Below are positions 1 to 11,545 of a stretch of 64,000 nucleotides of DNA, in pieces. The notes under the pieces are model-generated. The model searched no databases. It was not told where the DNA came from and saw nothing but the letters and a program-made list of their open reading frames with translations. Source of the stretch: Gorsachius magnificus. Taxonomy: Eukaryota > Chordata > Aves > Pelecaniformes > Ardeidae. Position 1 is the first letter of the stretch, and the number at the start of each line of letters is the position of its first letter. Location of the stretch: the NCBI GenBank assembly GCA_034008185.1, contig CM067081.1, forward strand, positions 82,914,765-82,978,764, read 5' to 3'. The position numbers and the translations under genes were made by a program.

Positions 1-3000
1 TGTGCTACAACCCCTTGGGCATCCACTGGGAGGTGGTTAGCAGGTCCAGCTGGGGCTGGGGCCTGAGGACACACTAAAGGGATTGGCTTGCCTCCGCCTG
101 CCCACTCACTCAAAGAGCAGAACATGTAAGACCAAGTCATACAAAGAAAGCATCCATCCCGCCGTTCCTTTAGCTGTGCTGTGGTGCTCCAGAGCAGCCT
201 CAAGCCCTCCTTTGCCTCCTTGTTCCCCAGGCAGATCCCTCTCCCGCAGCAGCTGGCTGGGGCAGCACCTGAGCTGGGAACGGCTCTGACTTTAGAGACA
301 TCCTGAAAAAGGGAAGAAACACTGCTCAGAAACATAAACATGGGGGCTGGCTCCCTGCTCTGGTTCACAGCACAGCCTCATCGAATACGTGTATACAGTA
401 TTTCAGCTGAGGCCTTTTGTACTGGCAGCCTAAACCTCTGTGCGGGGCCTGTGCGGGCTCTCTGCTTGCTCTGCCGATCTCTGTTTTGGGAGGAGCAGTG
501 TTCTCTCACCTTGCTGGTGCTCCTGTCCGCAGCGCAGTCTGGGCAGCTTCTCCCCTCTCTCTCAAGGCCCTTTTTCTTTTCTGGCAACTAGTCTCGGTCT
601 CAGCTCTGGAGGATGGGAAACCAGCACTCTAAACTGCTTTGAATCTGCTTAATTCAGCTGCCTTCTGCATTACCTCACCTACCTGTTCTGCCTGGTCCTT
701 TCTTTAAATAGCCCCTCTTTGATTTATTTGTAGGCAACTAGACAGATAAGAACACAAACATAAACAAGAAAACCAAGCTCCATATAATAATATTACTGAT
801 ACCAAGGGTTTTTTTCCTCACAATTCATCACAGCATTTTTATTGATTAAGAGCAGAAGTAGGAAAAAGAGGAGGGCCTGCTTGAAAAAAAATGGGAGTTT
901 TATGGTTATAATTTAATAATATATATTAAAAAAATGACTCTTTTTGATGGTTGTGTTTGCAAACCTAAACAATCTGTATCTCTAAATATGATAACATGAG
1001 CTGTAATATGACTCTCTTCATAACGTAACACTTGAAACAGAAACCTCTGTTCCTCAATTACACCCACACCATCTCCCTCTACCTCCCCATACCATTTCCA
1101 CCCAGAGCAGGACCTCTTTCTCAGCCTAGTTGATTAGGGCAGGGGCACAAGGTCACCTGGCCTTTCTGAGATTGAGGGGGGAAGTATCTTCTCCTCTTCC
1201 ATTGAGAAGCATCCAAAGGATGGGTATGATGTGAGTTGCAACTTGTACATATACAAAAGTTCAAGCTTACGGTATGGCGAGGAGCTTATGCATGCTGGAG
1301 CACAAGACCGCAGAGAGGCCAGGGGTGCTGCACCAATATTTTTGTGAGTATCCAAGAAAGACAGTGAAGGGCGCTCTGGTCTGCAGTGAGAAATGAGCAA
1401 TCTGCTGTCACGGCACTGCCCACTGCCAGGGCCTGTGCTCTTGGACAGCCGCCTGAGATGCTGGGCGAAGAGCCCACAGTCATTTCATGTGACAAACCCC
1501 TTCCTGATACCTGCACCTTTACCATGCAGAAAACATGTCCAGAGGAATAAGGAGGGATCAAGGATGACTGAAACAACAATTTTTCTTTTTTTATCTCAAG
1601 AAGACAATTCCTGCCCCCCTTCTCATCCCTTTTCTGTGTCCTGGGACACCCCTGGGTAGTTACCATGCTTCAGGGCAGAGGTACCAGCCCAATTAGCTGA
1701 GACAGGCCTACATCCTTCTCTTCGAATGCTTCAGAGTATGCTAGAAGGGGGCCACATACTATCCTGGTCCATGTGTGTTTTGCAAATTGAAGAGTACCTC
1801 TGTACTCACAGAACAGCTCGGGTTGGGACTTTTTTTGGGTAGTTTCATATATAGTAACTAAGGGCATTACATTGGTGGGCATAAGCTCCAGGTAAGTCTT
1901 TCTTGACCAGGAAAAATAATTTTCATTTAGATTAGTTAGGTTTATAGCCAAGAAATGCCTCAAATGGACATGCCCTCCACTCTTCCTGGAATCTTTTTTT
2001 TTTTTGTAATGGAGCACCACGAAAAAGGCAGGAATTATCTGACAGATTCAAACTAATAATTTATTGCTTTAACTGTATGAAGATTTTAACCTTGGATGTT
2101 GCTTGCCTGGTTGGTGTCTGAATTTACAAAACACTGAAGAGTCCTGAGGTTTCTATACCTTGGGGTTTCATGATGGTATGGCTTGTGATGTGGTGTGAGG
2201 TCAATGAGGAGGAAGAGGTAAGGGCATTCAGCTAACCTAAATGTGGACATCTACAGCTGCATTAACCGGTCTATGCATCATTGTCCCTTCAGAGGTGAGA
2301 AGATAGAGACATTTTATGAATATCACTTCTCTCATCCTAACACAGAAGTTTAAGATGGGTCAAAATAATTGCAACCCAAAAGTAGGATTTCTCTCCATTC
2401 TCTGTAAAGAGTTCCCACGGCAACCAGCTCAGATGTAGGTGTCTGCACTGCTGATACTTTCAGTTAGGCGAGGTGACTGCGGCTCCAGGCTTACATGTGC
2501 AGTCAGTGGCAAGTTGGTCTTGAATAACCATGTCATGTAGACATCAAAATATCTGAAGTACTGTAAACACCAACTGTGATGACCAAAGCTGTTCTTCATC
2601 AGTTGCTGTTTCCTTACACAAAGTCTATCAGGCAATGTCTAGACTTGGTATTTAGTCTACATGGCCTGGAAAGACCACACATGGAGTGCAAGAAGAAGAA
2701 GAGAAAGAAAGAGGAATATTGGCAAATTTATTGAGTTTTTACAGTTCTTGTGGAATCAGCAGAAAAATGCCCTGTTACATTACTATCATTATTGTGGCAC
2801 AAGAATAATCAATGAAAATTGACAAGAAACAACCTTACTTATAGCATAGATTCATATGAATATAAAATCCTCTTTTGTCTCTTTGACCTCCTTATTTTTA
2901 AGAACTGACATATGCGAAACTTGCAGGTGTCTCCCTGTGAGAATAATTTATGCTAGAATGGACCTCTGGAGGTCAGAGAAGGTCTAATTTCAACATAGCA

Positions 3001-4120
3001 TTAGCTGGCTTAGGCCCTTGTTCTGCAATAAAGTTGGGGTGCTATGCAGCAAACATAAAATCCTGTGAAGGAACTTCATAGCAGCATCTCTAAAAAAAAC
3101 TCTGTGAAGATCAAGAGTCCTGGGTCTGCAGTAGATCGCATTTTGGGGCAATAGGCCCTCCAAAACAATGAACATATTTTTTGTCTTCTGAATAACCCCT
3201 ATCTCTTCATTTTCTCAATCTTGTTCTGAAAGTATCTGCCTATAGAAATAAGCTCAGTGATAGGCTGTTCATCTGCAAAAATCAGCCACAGGCCAGATTT
3301 CTCCATTTAACTCTGAACAAGATATTCAGGTCATGTAGGTTATAATTCTTCTCAGTTGCCTCTGGAGGAGCTTAATGTCATTGAGTATTGATGGAAGTTA
3401 GCCTCCTAATTTGGGAAGATAAATTGTGTGTCTAAATGCAAAAGACATACACATTAATCCATTATTATCTCCACGAGTATAAGTGGGAAAAATAAAGCAT
3501 AGAGAAGTCAAAGCATTTCTGTGATGTCCACCTGCTGCTGCTGAAACTGAAAAGGGAATCTGGATATCCAACTTATAAAAGCAACCTGCATGCATTCCTC
3601 TGTTAATGAGCACTTAGAGGTTATTTATACATGGGATTACTTAATTATAAAAATAGACAAAATTGAGAATCAAATGTGTACCAGGTAAGAAATTCTTAAT
3701 TTGGGTGTGCGAAGTATGAGACAGTAGGAAGTCCTAAGTTCTGTAAAACTGGGGTGGGTTTCTTTTTTTTTTTGGTGGGAGAGTACCTTTGTTCAACATA
3801 TACAGTCCTAAGACAAAGAAGTGGTATCAGAACAGCCACTGATCTAAATCCATGGCTTTATCTCTCTGCACTTTATTTTCCTTCCTTTATTGTTACCGAC
3901 ACATACTGCTAATGGCACAATTCTGAGCAAAAGCAGGCCTAGGTATCTGAAGGGTTTTTTAAGAGAAACACCCACAAAGCCATCTTTGCTGGTGCAAATT
4001 CAGAAACATTTGAGGAAACAAAGTTTCAGACTTTTTCTAGCAATGGCATTATTGAAGGACAGACAACAGATTTATGTAATTATGGAAAAGCTGGCAAGCT
4101 TGTAAAGCAGAAGGTTTCCA
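1..4120. other. Non-genic flank, no gene recognised
   Basis: No frame longer than about 126 codons is open here, and none resembles a known protein on either strand. Composition is AT-rich with short homopolymer runs. The conserved gene order would put TLR7 to the left of TLR8, but I see no TLR7 sequence in this stretch. Confidence 0.6.
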
Positions 4121-4123
4121 CTT

Positions 4124-4345
4124 TTGGTTTGCAAATCTTTTTCCGAATATTTTCTTTCAGTGTACAAGCTAAGTTCCAGCCTCACTGTCTTCACTGTTGG
4201 CTTTATCTATGTCATACTCTACATAGCAGTATCTGCGCTCTGGCATCATATATTTTATCAATATTTTATTAAGATTCCACAGAGTGAGAGGTTCTGGAAG
4301 TATGCATTGCTTAAAACCACACATGCCCAGTCTTGTAGTTTCCTA
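4124..4345 (+). pseudogene. Doubtful Toll-like receptor fragment (membrane or TIR end)
   Basis: One 76-codon frame contains a hydrophobic run followed by A-L-W-H-H-I-F-Y. This resembles the A-L-x-H-H-L-F-Y-W-D end of the TLR8 membrane segment. It is followed about 20 residues later by F-W-K-Y-A-L-L-K-T, which resembles the F-W-x-x-L-x-N box near the end of TLR7/8 TIR domains. The spacing is too short for an intact receptor, so a large internal deletion would be needed. No LRR remnant was found just upstream. It would be a fourth, older unit of the cluster lying left of unit A. The match is short and could be chance. Confidence 0.2.
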
Positions 4346-4359
4346 CAGATATAGTGCTT

Positions 4360-5810
4360 TTCAATTAAAGAGAGAAACTGCCAATGAGACCTTCTTTGTG
4401 AACATGTCTTCTTTTCCTGACCTAATTTTTTTATGTTTTTGCTTTGCTAACTGAAAAACTGAATTGAAATCTGATTTTTAACTGGTATCCCTCAGTGGCA
4501 CATTACTGTCTGTGTACAAGAATAAAGGAAAAATTGCTGAAGCATAAAACAAGAGATTTTTTACCTTATATTCTTGTTTTCTTGTTTGCAGATGATTCTT
4601 CTCCCCATCATTTATACAGAATATTTGAGATCCACAAATCTATATGGAAGAATTACATCCGTAGAAGATCATATTCTTGAACATTGCAGCTGAATTCTGC
4701 ATTCTGTTCATAATAAAATCTCTTAACCTAATTACACATTTACCTTGGACTATGACTAATCTTATTTTTAGTTCTAGTATTAACCTAGGAGAAAATCCAT
4801 CAATAAACTGTGGTCTATCCTGAACTCCTATTCATGATGCAAAAGCAAGAACTTCCAAAGAAGAATTGTATTGATCCTCACTCCTTTGGAAAAACAAATC
4901 TCAAAGCCCTTCCGTAATTCTCTGTGGTTTCTCACCTCACGTGTTCCTCTCAGATGTTCCACATCATCACCGTGACAGAAGGTGTTATGTCCTAAACCCC
5001 ACCTCATGCAGCAGTGGCATCGGCTCATCAAAATTTCAGAGCTGGACTATTAATCTCTGAAAGCCAACCAGCAATTTGGGCTGCTGCAAGAAGAAGAAGA
5101 AGAAGGAGAAATAATGTATAGCCTATACTTAACTCCAGGAAACTTAGACACCAGTGTGGTGAAAAAAGGAAGTATCAGCTAGTGGCTTTACCTTTCAGCC
5201 TTGTGATATCGCTGGAACCACATCTTCTGTGGTTTCACCCTGGGTAACTCCAGTAATTCTACATGAAGCTCATTCTAGTATGAGAAAAGATGAAGCCCCT
5301 CATGTGGATGACCACCTTGGTTTTGGACTTTGATGTGCACCTCAGATGGGTCTGGAAAGGGAGAGGGAAGGGTGACGGTGCTGCCAGGGGATTGTTGGTG
5401 GGCATCTCAACTCAGCTGAGTGGTGGCTGGGAGAGGGACACACTGCACTTTGAAGGGTAACTCTAAGTTTTGTAAACATTCTGAAAGAAGTCCCAGAGTA
5501 AGTGATGCCCATAAAGAGTAAGTTATGACATGACTTTAATTGTGTAAGACTTGTCCTCCAACCTCCAACATATTATTATCTCACTTGTTCCAGTTAAAAA
5601 AAGGAATAATGTTACAAGTGTGGGCAATCCTTCCTAGACACATTCTTAAGGACCAAGAACAGTATTGGTAAGATACTTCAGTCACAGTTACCACATGCAT
5701 TTAAGGAGTAAATCAAAGACAACAGATTCCCTCTTAGCACTGCTCCTTCCCAGACTCCACTTCAGCTTCCCATGGCTGGCTTTGAATGAAACCCTGCTTT
5801 GAAGTGAGAC
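4360..5810. other. Non-genic stretch with a short GAA microsatellite
   Basis: No gene recognised. A short AAG/GAA repeat lies at about 5088-5107. Otherwise AT-rich unique-looking sequence. Confidence 0.6.
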
Positions 5811-5862
5811 CATAGAATCATTTAGGTTGGAAAAGACCTTTAAGATCATTGAAATCCAGTCA
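5811..5862 (-). mobile_element. CR1 LINE 3'-end scrap
   Basis: Read on the minus strand this is the classic end of an avian CR1 element: a short stretch like AAAGGTCTTTTCCAACCTAA followed by a single ATTCTATG tail unit. CR1 is the dominant LINE of birds and is usually 5'-truncated. Only about 50 bases remain and no coding sequence is left. Confidence 0.75.
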
Positions 5863-6155
5863 TAGAAAGTGCCTGGCAGAAAAGTTAATCTTCTGGACTG
5901 CAGACATTTTTGGTCTTGAATTTCCTTGAAACTGATGTGGCTGTACATGTGCATAGGTATGGGCTCATGTGCACCCTCTCTGGCTCTGACCCCGGTCCCA
6001 GAGCACCTGCAAGCAGGGGCACAGCTCTGGAGGTGTTAGAGAAAGAGAAGCAACCACCTCTGCAAAGAGAAGCTGTGGTGGAGCTCAGCTTTGCAGCAGC
6101 TAAGACCTTCCAAGGCTCTGCCTTTTGATCAAAAAACTAATTCCAGAGCAGGTGT

Positions 6156-6157
6156 TT

Positions 6158-6188
<31 letters not shown>

Positions 6189-6214
6189 GTATGTATATGT
6201 ATATGTATATATAC
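6156..6214. repeat. TA / TATG microsatellite
   Basis: A run of about ten TA units passes into five TATG/GTAT units and then irregular ATATGT units. This is a compound simple repeat, expected to be length-polymorphic. Confidence 0.95.
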
Positions 6215-7423
6215 AAGTATATCCAAAAAAACTTCAGCTTTAAAAAAAAGAAAAAAAGTAATTTTTAATGTCATGGACCACAACAAAGATTCTTCAGACA
6301 ACCCCAGTTTCATTTATTTTTGTCAACAGCATACCAAAATGGTTTAATAAAACTTACAGAAAGAAAGAATGCAGTTTACATATGGAAAGGAAAAAACCCA
6401 ACCTCAAACTAAATATATAACCAGCTCTAAAGAAAGAGGAACCTAAGAGCAAAAAAGAAACGTATTTTCTCATGGTAGTATTCTACTCTCAGGAACAAAA
6501 AAAAATTAACCGACAGTCTGAGTCTGGAACAGTTCTCAAGTATTTTCATATCTTAGTAAATTTTACACGCAGTGGGTGACTTACTAATGTACATTGAGAA
6601 AGTAGGTGTTTCTCTTGGATAAGCCAGTTCTTCTTTTCAAGAAGAAAAAGAAAAGCTCTCCTTTTCTAGTCTCTCATGGGCAAGGCATGTCGAATTAGTG
6701 TGGGTGATACCATAAGTGGAGGAGCAGCAAGGGAAAAGGGCCAATGCTCCTCTTGACCCCTCTATGGGCAGCTGGCCTGCATGCTAAAATTAAGAGGGAG
6801 CAGCTCAGGGTGCCCAAACCCAAATCCTGCCCCAAGCAGCCCCCACCCCAAAGGAGGAGCCAGGCTGGCCCCAGGGAGTCCCATGGGAGATACCTTCCTC
6901 CTGTAAGATCCTGCACTGGGGGGCTAAAAAGGGCTAGGGTGAATGCCTCCACTTGTCGAACTCTCTGGTCTAGACTGTCCTTTCGTGAGCCAACCTGCTG
7001 CAGACTCCCAAGTGCTCTCTAATGTTGTTTCGTCAGGAACAATAAAGCTCACGGTTTCGGCCACCAAGCTCCAAGGTTTTCTCATACCTATCTACGCAGA
7101 CTTTTCTGATTCTGCCACAGGGCAGAGGTCTCAGCCCGGAGTTTAAAGTCAAACTTGGCACAACAGAGCCTAAGCCTCTTCAGCAATCCTCCTAGCTAGT
7201 CCTCTTTGGCTAGAGGTGGGGTTGCCATTTCACTGAGAGCAAGCTTGAGATGAACAGAGGCAGGGATTGAAGGATGAGGGAAATTCTGCAGACCCAAAGA
7301 CCACCTAAATGAAAGATGAGCTAATCAGGATATCATGCAAAGAGCATTTAATAACTCATTGCCTTGTGAATCTATTATGTTCTTTCCCTCTGATTTCCAA
7401 GTCTTCCTCTATGTGTCCTTAAC

Positions 7424-7453
7424 TGTGATTTGTTGTGATTTGTTGTGATTTGT
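7424..7453. repeat. Three perfect tandem copies of a 10-mer
   Basis: TGTGATTTGT is repeated three times without a mismatch, at 7424, 7434 and 7444. Confidence 0.95.
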
Positions 7454-7572
7454 TTTATACTGCATAATGTGCAGGGGAAAAAAAATAGTCTAAAATTATA
7501 TTAACTCCTGATCATAAATTCCAGATAATGAAAAATTTTCTGGTAACTTCTCTCTCCTCTCTCTGTGTCTTG

Positions 7573-7590
7573 CTCTCTCTCTCTCTCTCT
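7573..7590. repeat. CT microsatellite
   Basis: About nine CT units in a row inside a wider pyrimidine-rich patch that begins near 7550. Confidence 0.9.
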
Positions 7591-10156
7591 GTTGCCGAGC
7601 CTACGGCAGAGCAGAGTAGCTGTTGTGCCTTAGTAATGTGATGCAGTTATTTTTCACGGTTGGAACTGGAAAATTTCTCATAGTGTAACTGAATGGAAAA
7701 TGCAAGTTGGCAGAATGAAACAATACAAACTGGAGCATGACTGCAATCTGAATTGCATATATTTTTGTTCTTGAGGAAGAGTATTGTTGAGACAGTTAGT
7801 TCTTAAGGAATCCTCATGTTCCTCTGCCTGCTGATCACCACATGCCTGCCCACCCATCAAGTGGACATAACGATTTTGCTTCGTATTTTTCTTAACAGTT
7901 TGTATTGATCCCTCCCTTATCTCACTTTCACTTCCTTTTCCTGCAGAGCAAACAAATTGACTCAACATTAATCTCAAACATCTATATTCTTTCTAGTCAC
8001 TATGTTTTGTCCTCATTTGAGATGACAAAATAGCTCATGCTAACTATTCAGTATTTTTATCCAGGAAATGGCTTCATGCCATTTTACAGTGATGCAGAAG
8101 ACACACGCCTATATTGCATATCCAGGCACATCCCTTCATCTCACTGCAGTAAAACGACTGCAATTGTTGTCAGCATCTGTTTGTCATTTCTACAAGTAAA
8201 CAGTTATCTCCTTCAGCACAAATCCATATGTAATCTTTTTCTGTTAATTATGGAAGTGGTTTGGGTTATTTTTAATTTGTGTGATTGTGCGTGACAGTGT
8301 TGTGTAGGAATAGCTATGCTAGAGAATTGCATTATGTTTCAGGTTTGTTGCTGCATGTGACCCGGCTGTTAACGTAAATAATTTTTGAATTATCAGTGTA
8401 GGGGACTTCATAACATTTTTCATCACTAAAGCTTTTCCTTCAGACTGACTCTTAATTTCCTGGAGAGGCTTTGAAGGCATGCAATAGCAGCGCAAAAGCA
8501 ATGTCAGTGTTTCCTACGTGTTTTATTCCTGTGAAGGTGTTTGCTTGCCTTCAAGTCAATGACCAGAGTGCAATCTAACTTCACCTTGGTCACTTTAATA
8601 CAGACTGTGAACACACTGCTTGGTCTGTTCTACAGGATTAATACCTTATTTTAGTATGTGGAAAATAGCATCAGCAAGCTTTGAGTTTAAGTGAGGCCTG
8701 GAAGAACTAGAGAAACAGTGCAACCTAAAATGATGACATTTTGAGAGTACTGAAGAGATTTCTCAAGAGGATTTTAGCAATCTTGAGGAACTTTTTTACT
8801 GAACTGGAATTGGTACATTAAGCCCAAAGAATTTAACCAGGAGAGGTCTCCAGCCTTTGTACAGATTCATCGCAATTTTCTCAAATTTAAAAAAGTTAAA
8901 GGAACTGCATCTTAATGGCAATGATTACTGATGACAGTACCCAGATGTCTTCCACCTACTGTTACCCAGATAAGGCTCATGTCCAGCAGCATCTTCTCCA
9001 TTACAACACTTTCTCAGCACCACAATCTTGAAGGAACTCAGTGGGGATTAGAACTGGTGCTTTAGTGACCCTTATGGAACACATCTTCACATGGAATTTG
9101 GGGCTGCCACACTCTCTCCAACCTGACTGTGTTGCCATTGTCCCACAGTAACCTGACCTGGGTGCCATCCTGCCTACCCACACCTCTACAGCACCTTGAC
9201 CTGAATCATAGTGCCTCGATGATACTTTTCCATTTGAACCTTGCTCTGGAAACCCTTCTGTTCAAATGCATCCTTGACAAAGCAGACTTTAATTCTGACT
9301 CCCCCAAATACCTACTGTCTGCTTTCAGAAACTGCCAGACGTGCGAGCGCATCCCTTTTGCATCTGATTTCTTCATGCAGGTGGTAGCCTCCGGAGAGCT
9401 TGTACAGAGTTCATCTGCTCTGGAGGAGCAAGATTTATCTTTCAATTACCAGAAGCAAATCTACTCATGGTATTGAAACCTTTCCCAACACTTATCATCT
9501 CTAAAATCGTTGTAGTTAGAGGAAGCTATCACTGGAGTCATTTTATGCTAAAGGGTGTTTTCAAAGAGCGAAACAAAGCACACATAAACTTCTATTTACC
9601 CTTAAAAAGCTAAATGTCCTTGATCTCAGTACAAACTTTATTAGAAAAGCTGACATGTTTATCTTCAAGGAATTTAATAACCTCACAGATCTATCCCTGA
9701 AAGATAGATTTTTCCACAAAAAAAAGAAACTGTATTTTTCTTAAATATATGAGAAAAAAGGCAACTTGACAGATTACCTTTACAGCTGGAAGTAGAAAAC
9801 CAAGTCACACGCATTGTTAGCATGTTCTGATAATGAAAAAGACCAAACGTACTATTCAGAAAATCACCATTGTAGTTTAAGAAAAAACAACTTATTTAAT
9901 TAGTCCTTGATGAGGCTTTCAATGACACTGAATTAATCTTTTCACTTAATCTGGAATATTTACATATCTCTTAACAGATTGGATTTCACCAGTTATTTTG
10001 CATTTAAAGAATTACATGACCTTGAGCTGTTAGACTTCAGCTATAACAAATAATACTTTTTGGTGGCATGTTTGGAACAGAACCTCCTATTTATTGAAAA
10101 CATTCCTGAAGTAAAGATTTTAAATTTAAACTTGAATGAGGTTTCTCCATCAGTAA

Positions 10157-10161
10157 CATGT
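10157..10161. repeat. Left target-site duplication of the solo LTR
   Basis: CATGT lies directly before the LTR and is repeated exactly after its end at 10733-10737. Confidence 0.85.
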
Positions 10162-10732
10162 TGTCGTGGTTTAACCCGGCTGGCAACTAAGCACCACGCA
10201 GCCGCTCGCTCACTCCCCCCCTCCCTCAGTGGGATGGGGGAGAAAATCAGGAAGGAAAAAAAAAGTTAGAGTTGTGGGCTGAGATAAAGACAGTTTAATA
10301 AGAGAAAATAATAATAATAGTAATAGTGAGAATGGTAACAGAATATACAGAATATACAAAACAAACAATGCACAATGCAATTGCTCACCACCTGCCGACC
10401 GATGCCCAGCCCGTCCCAAGCAGCGATCAGTCCCCGAGCCGCGATCAGTCTCCCCGCAACCAACCGACCGACTAAACCCCCCCGAGCATGACGTTCTATG
10501 GTATGGAATAGCTCTTTGGACAGTTTGGGTCCTAGCTGTGCTCCCTCCCAGCTTGTTATTCACCTGGCCGAGCAAGAGAAACTCAAAAAGTCCTTGAATA
10601 GTCTGAGCACTACTTGGCAACAACTAAAAACATCAGTGTGTTATCAACATTCTTCTAGTACTAAATCCAAAGCACAGCACTATGCTAGCTACTACGAAGA
10701 AAATTGACTCTATCCCAGCTGAAACCAGGACA
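10162..10732 (-). mobile_element. Solo LTR of an avian endogenous retrovirus
   Basis: Read on the minus strand the element begins TGTCCTGGTTTCAGCTGGGA and ends GGTTAAACCACGACA. These are the recognisable termini of a widespread bird ERV LTR family. It is 571 bp, with TG...CA ends and a perfect 5-bp target duplication (CATGT) on both sides. No internal retroviral genes are present, so this is a solo LTR left by recombination between the two LTRs of a provirus. It sits inside an LRR of TLR8 unit A. Across the join, with one target copy removed, the flanking LRR reading frame continues without a shift. The AAT-rich stretch near 10304-10326 is a family variant or local slippage. Confidence 0.92.
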
Positions 10733-10737
10733 CATGT
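10733..10737. repeat. Right target-site duplication of the solo LTR
   Basis: CATGT, an exact copy of 10157-10161. Confidence 0.85.
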
Positions 10738-11329
10738 GAACTAAGAAATTCTTCCCTTCAAAAATTAGGCTTCAAGGAGAACTATCTCATTCTTGTATGC
10801 GGAAAGGGAGACATGTATTATATAGGATGGTTTAAGCACCTCAAATACCTGACACATTTTAACTTCTCTTGCGTTGGACTTTTATATATCCCTCTGAGAG
10901 CATCTGAAAATCTGCCAAGGAGCTTAAGTGAACTGTATCTCAATAACAACTGAGAACACATTCTCATCTGGGAAACTTAGCTACTTTAAACCCATGAAGC
11001 TGTTTGATTTAAGTCAGAACCAGTTACAGATACCTATACAATTAAAGACTACTATACAATTACACACAGCTGCTTCACACTCTGAATCTGAGATGTAGCA
11101 AAATTGCTAAAATTTCTATTGAGTTAACTAACAGAGTTGCAGTCTGCTATATCTAGAGTTGATTTGTAGTCAACTGCAAGCCTTAGGCAAGATGACTTTC
11201 CTATTGGAAATTACACACATTCCCTTAAATCATAAGGGAACTGTTTTCATTTCACCTGTTCATTCCAGAAAAACAAAATTCCTATCTTATAATTGTATCA
11301 TATGTCAACCATCATTCAATCAACCAAGC

Positions 11330-11545
11330 ACACATGTTGCACAGGACACCCAAGAGGCAGCGGTGACCAACCAGGAAAGCACTGAGCTTTGATCTGGCCT
11401 GGAGGTAGGCGGGGAGAAGTGGGTCCTTCTTTGGTCAGAGGGAAGAGTCTAGGAGCTGGGTATGGCCATGGCAAGCAGCTGGGCACAGCATGCCTGGCTG
11501 GTGGAAAGGCAGTGTTTGCACCCACAAGAAAAATGTGAGAAGTGC
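11330..11545. repeat. Junction repeat, copy 1 of 3
   Basis: A GC-richer block containing GACACCCAAGAGGCAGCGGT and then GCCTGGAGGTAGGCGGGGAG. The same succession of blocks is found at about 22705-22945 and 29990-30190. This copy follows the last recognisable LRR of TLR8 unit A. It is either an unnamed interspersed repeat or an insert that was duplicated together with the receptor. I do not recognise the family. Confidence 0.7.

Larger units (their letters stand above)
6215..8735. other. Non-genic stretch
   Basis: No gene recognised on either strand. It carries two simple repeats, listed separately. Open frames are at most about 99 codons and do not resemble known families. Confidence 0.6.
8740..11140 (+). 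pseudogene. TLR8: TLR8 relic, unit A (ectodomain only)
   Basis: This is a decayed endosomal Toll-like receptor ectodomain. TLR8 in other vertebrates is an endosomal sensor of single-stranded RNA breakdown products that signals through MyD88. Pieces in correct order across shifting frames are: LRR1-like E-I-S-Q-E-D-F-S-N-L (8754-8790); N-L-K-K-L-K-E-L-H-L-N-G-N (about 8878-8920); L-S-N-L-T-V-L and a T-W-V-P/L-Q-H-L-D-L pair (9107-9220); an N-C-Q-T-C cluster like the Cys-rich LRR loop (about 9330); L-N-V-L-D-L-S-T-N-F-I (about 9607-9650); L-D-F plus L-E-L-L-D-F-S-Y-N (9905-10060); V-K-I-L-N-L-N-L-N (10110-10140); and after the LTR, L-S-E-L-Y-L-N-N-N and F-D-L-S-Q-N-Q-L (10930-11030). Many in-frame stops exist. 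No membrane or TIR part was found after it. A solo LTR splits it at 10162-10732. Confidence 0.78.

Noticed and set aside
1670..2020. Minus-strand frame with an I-N-L-T-N-L-N-E-N motif resembling an LRR
   Set aside because: A single motif on the opposite strand to all receptor relics and without neighbouring repeats; taken as chance.
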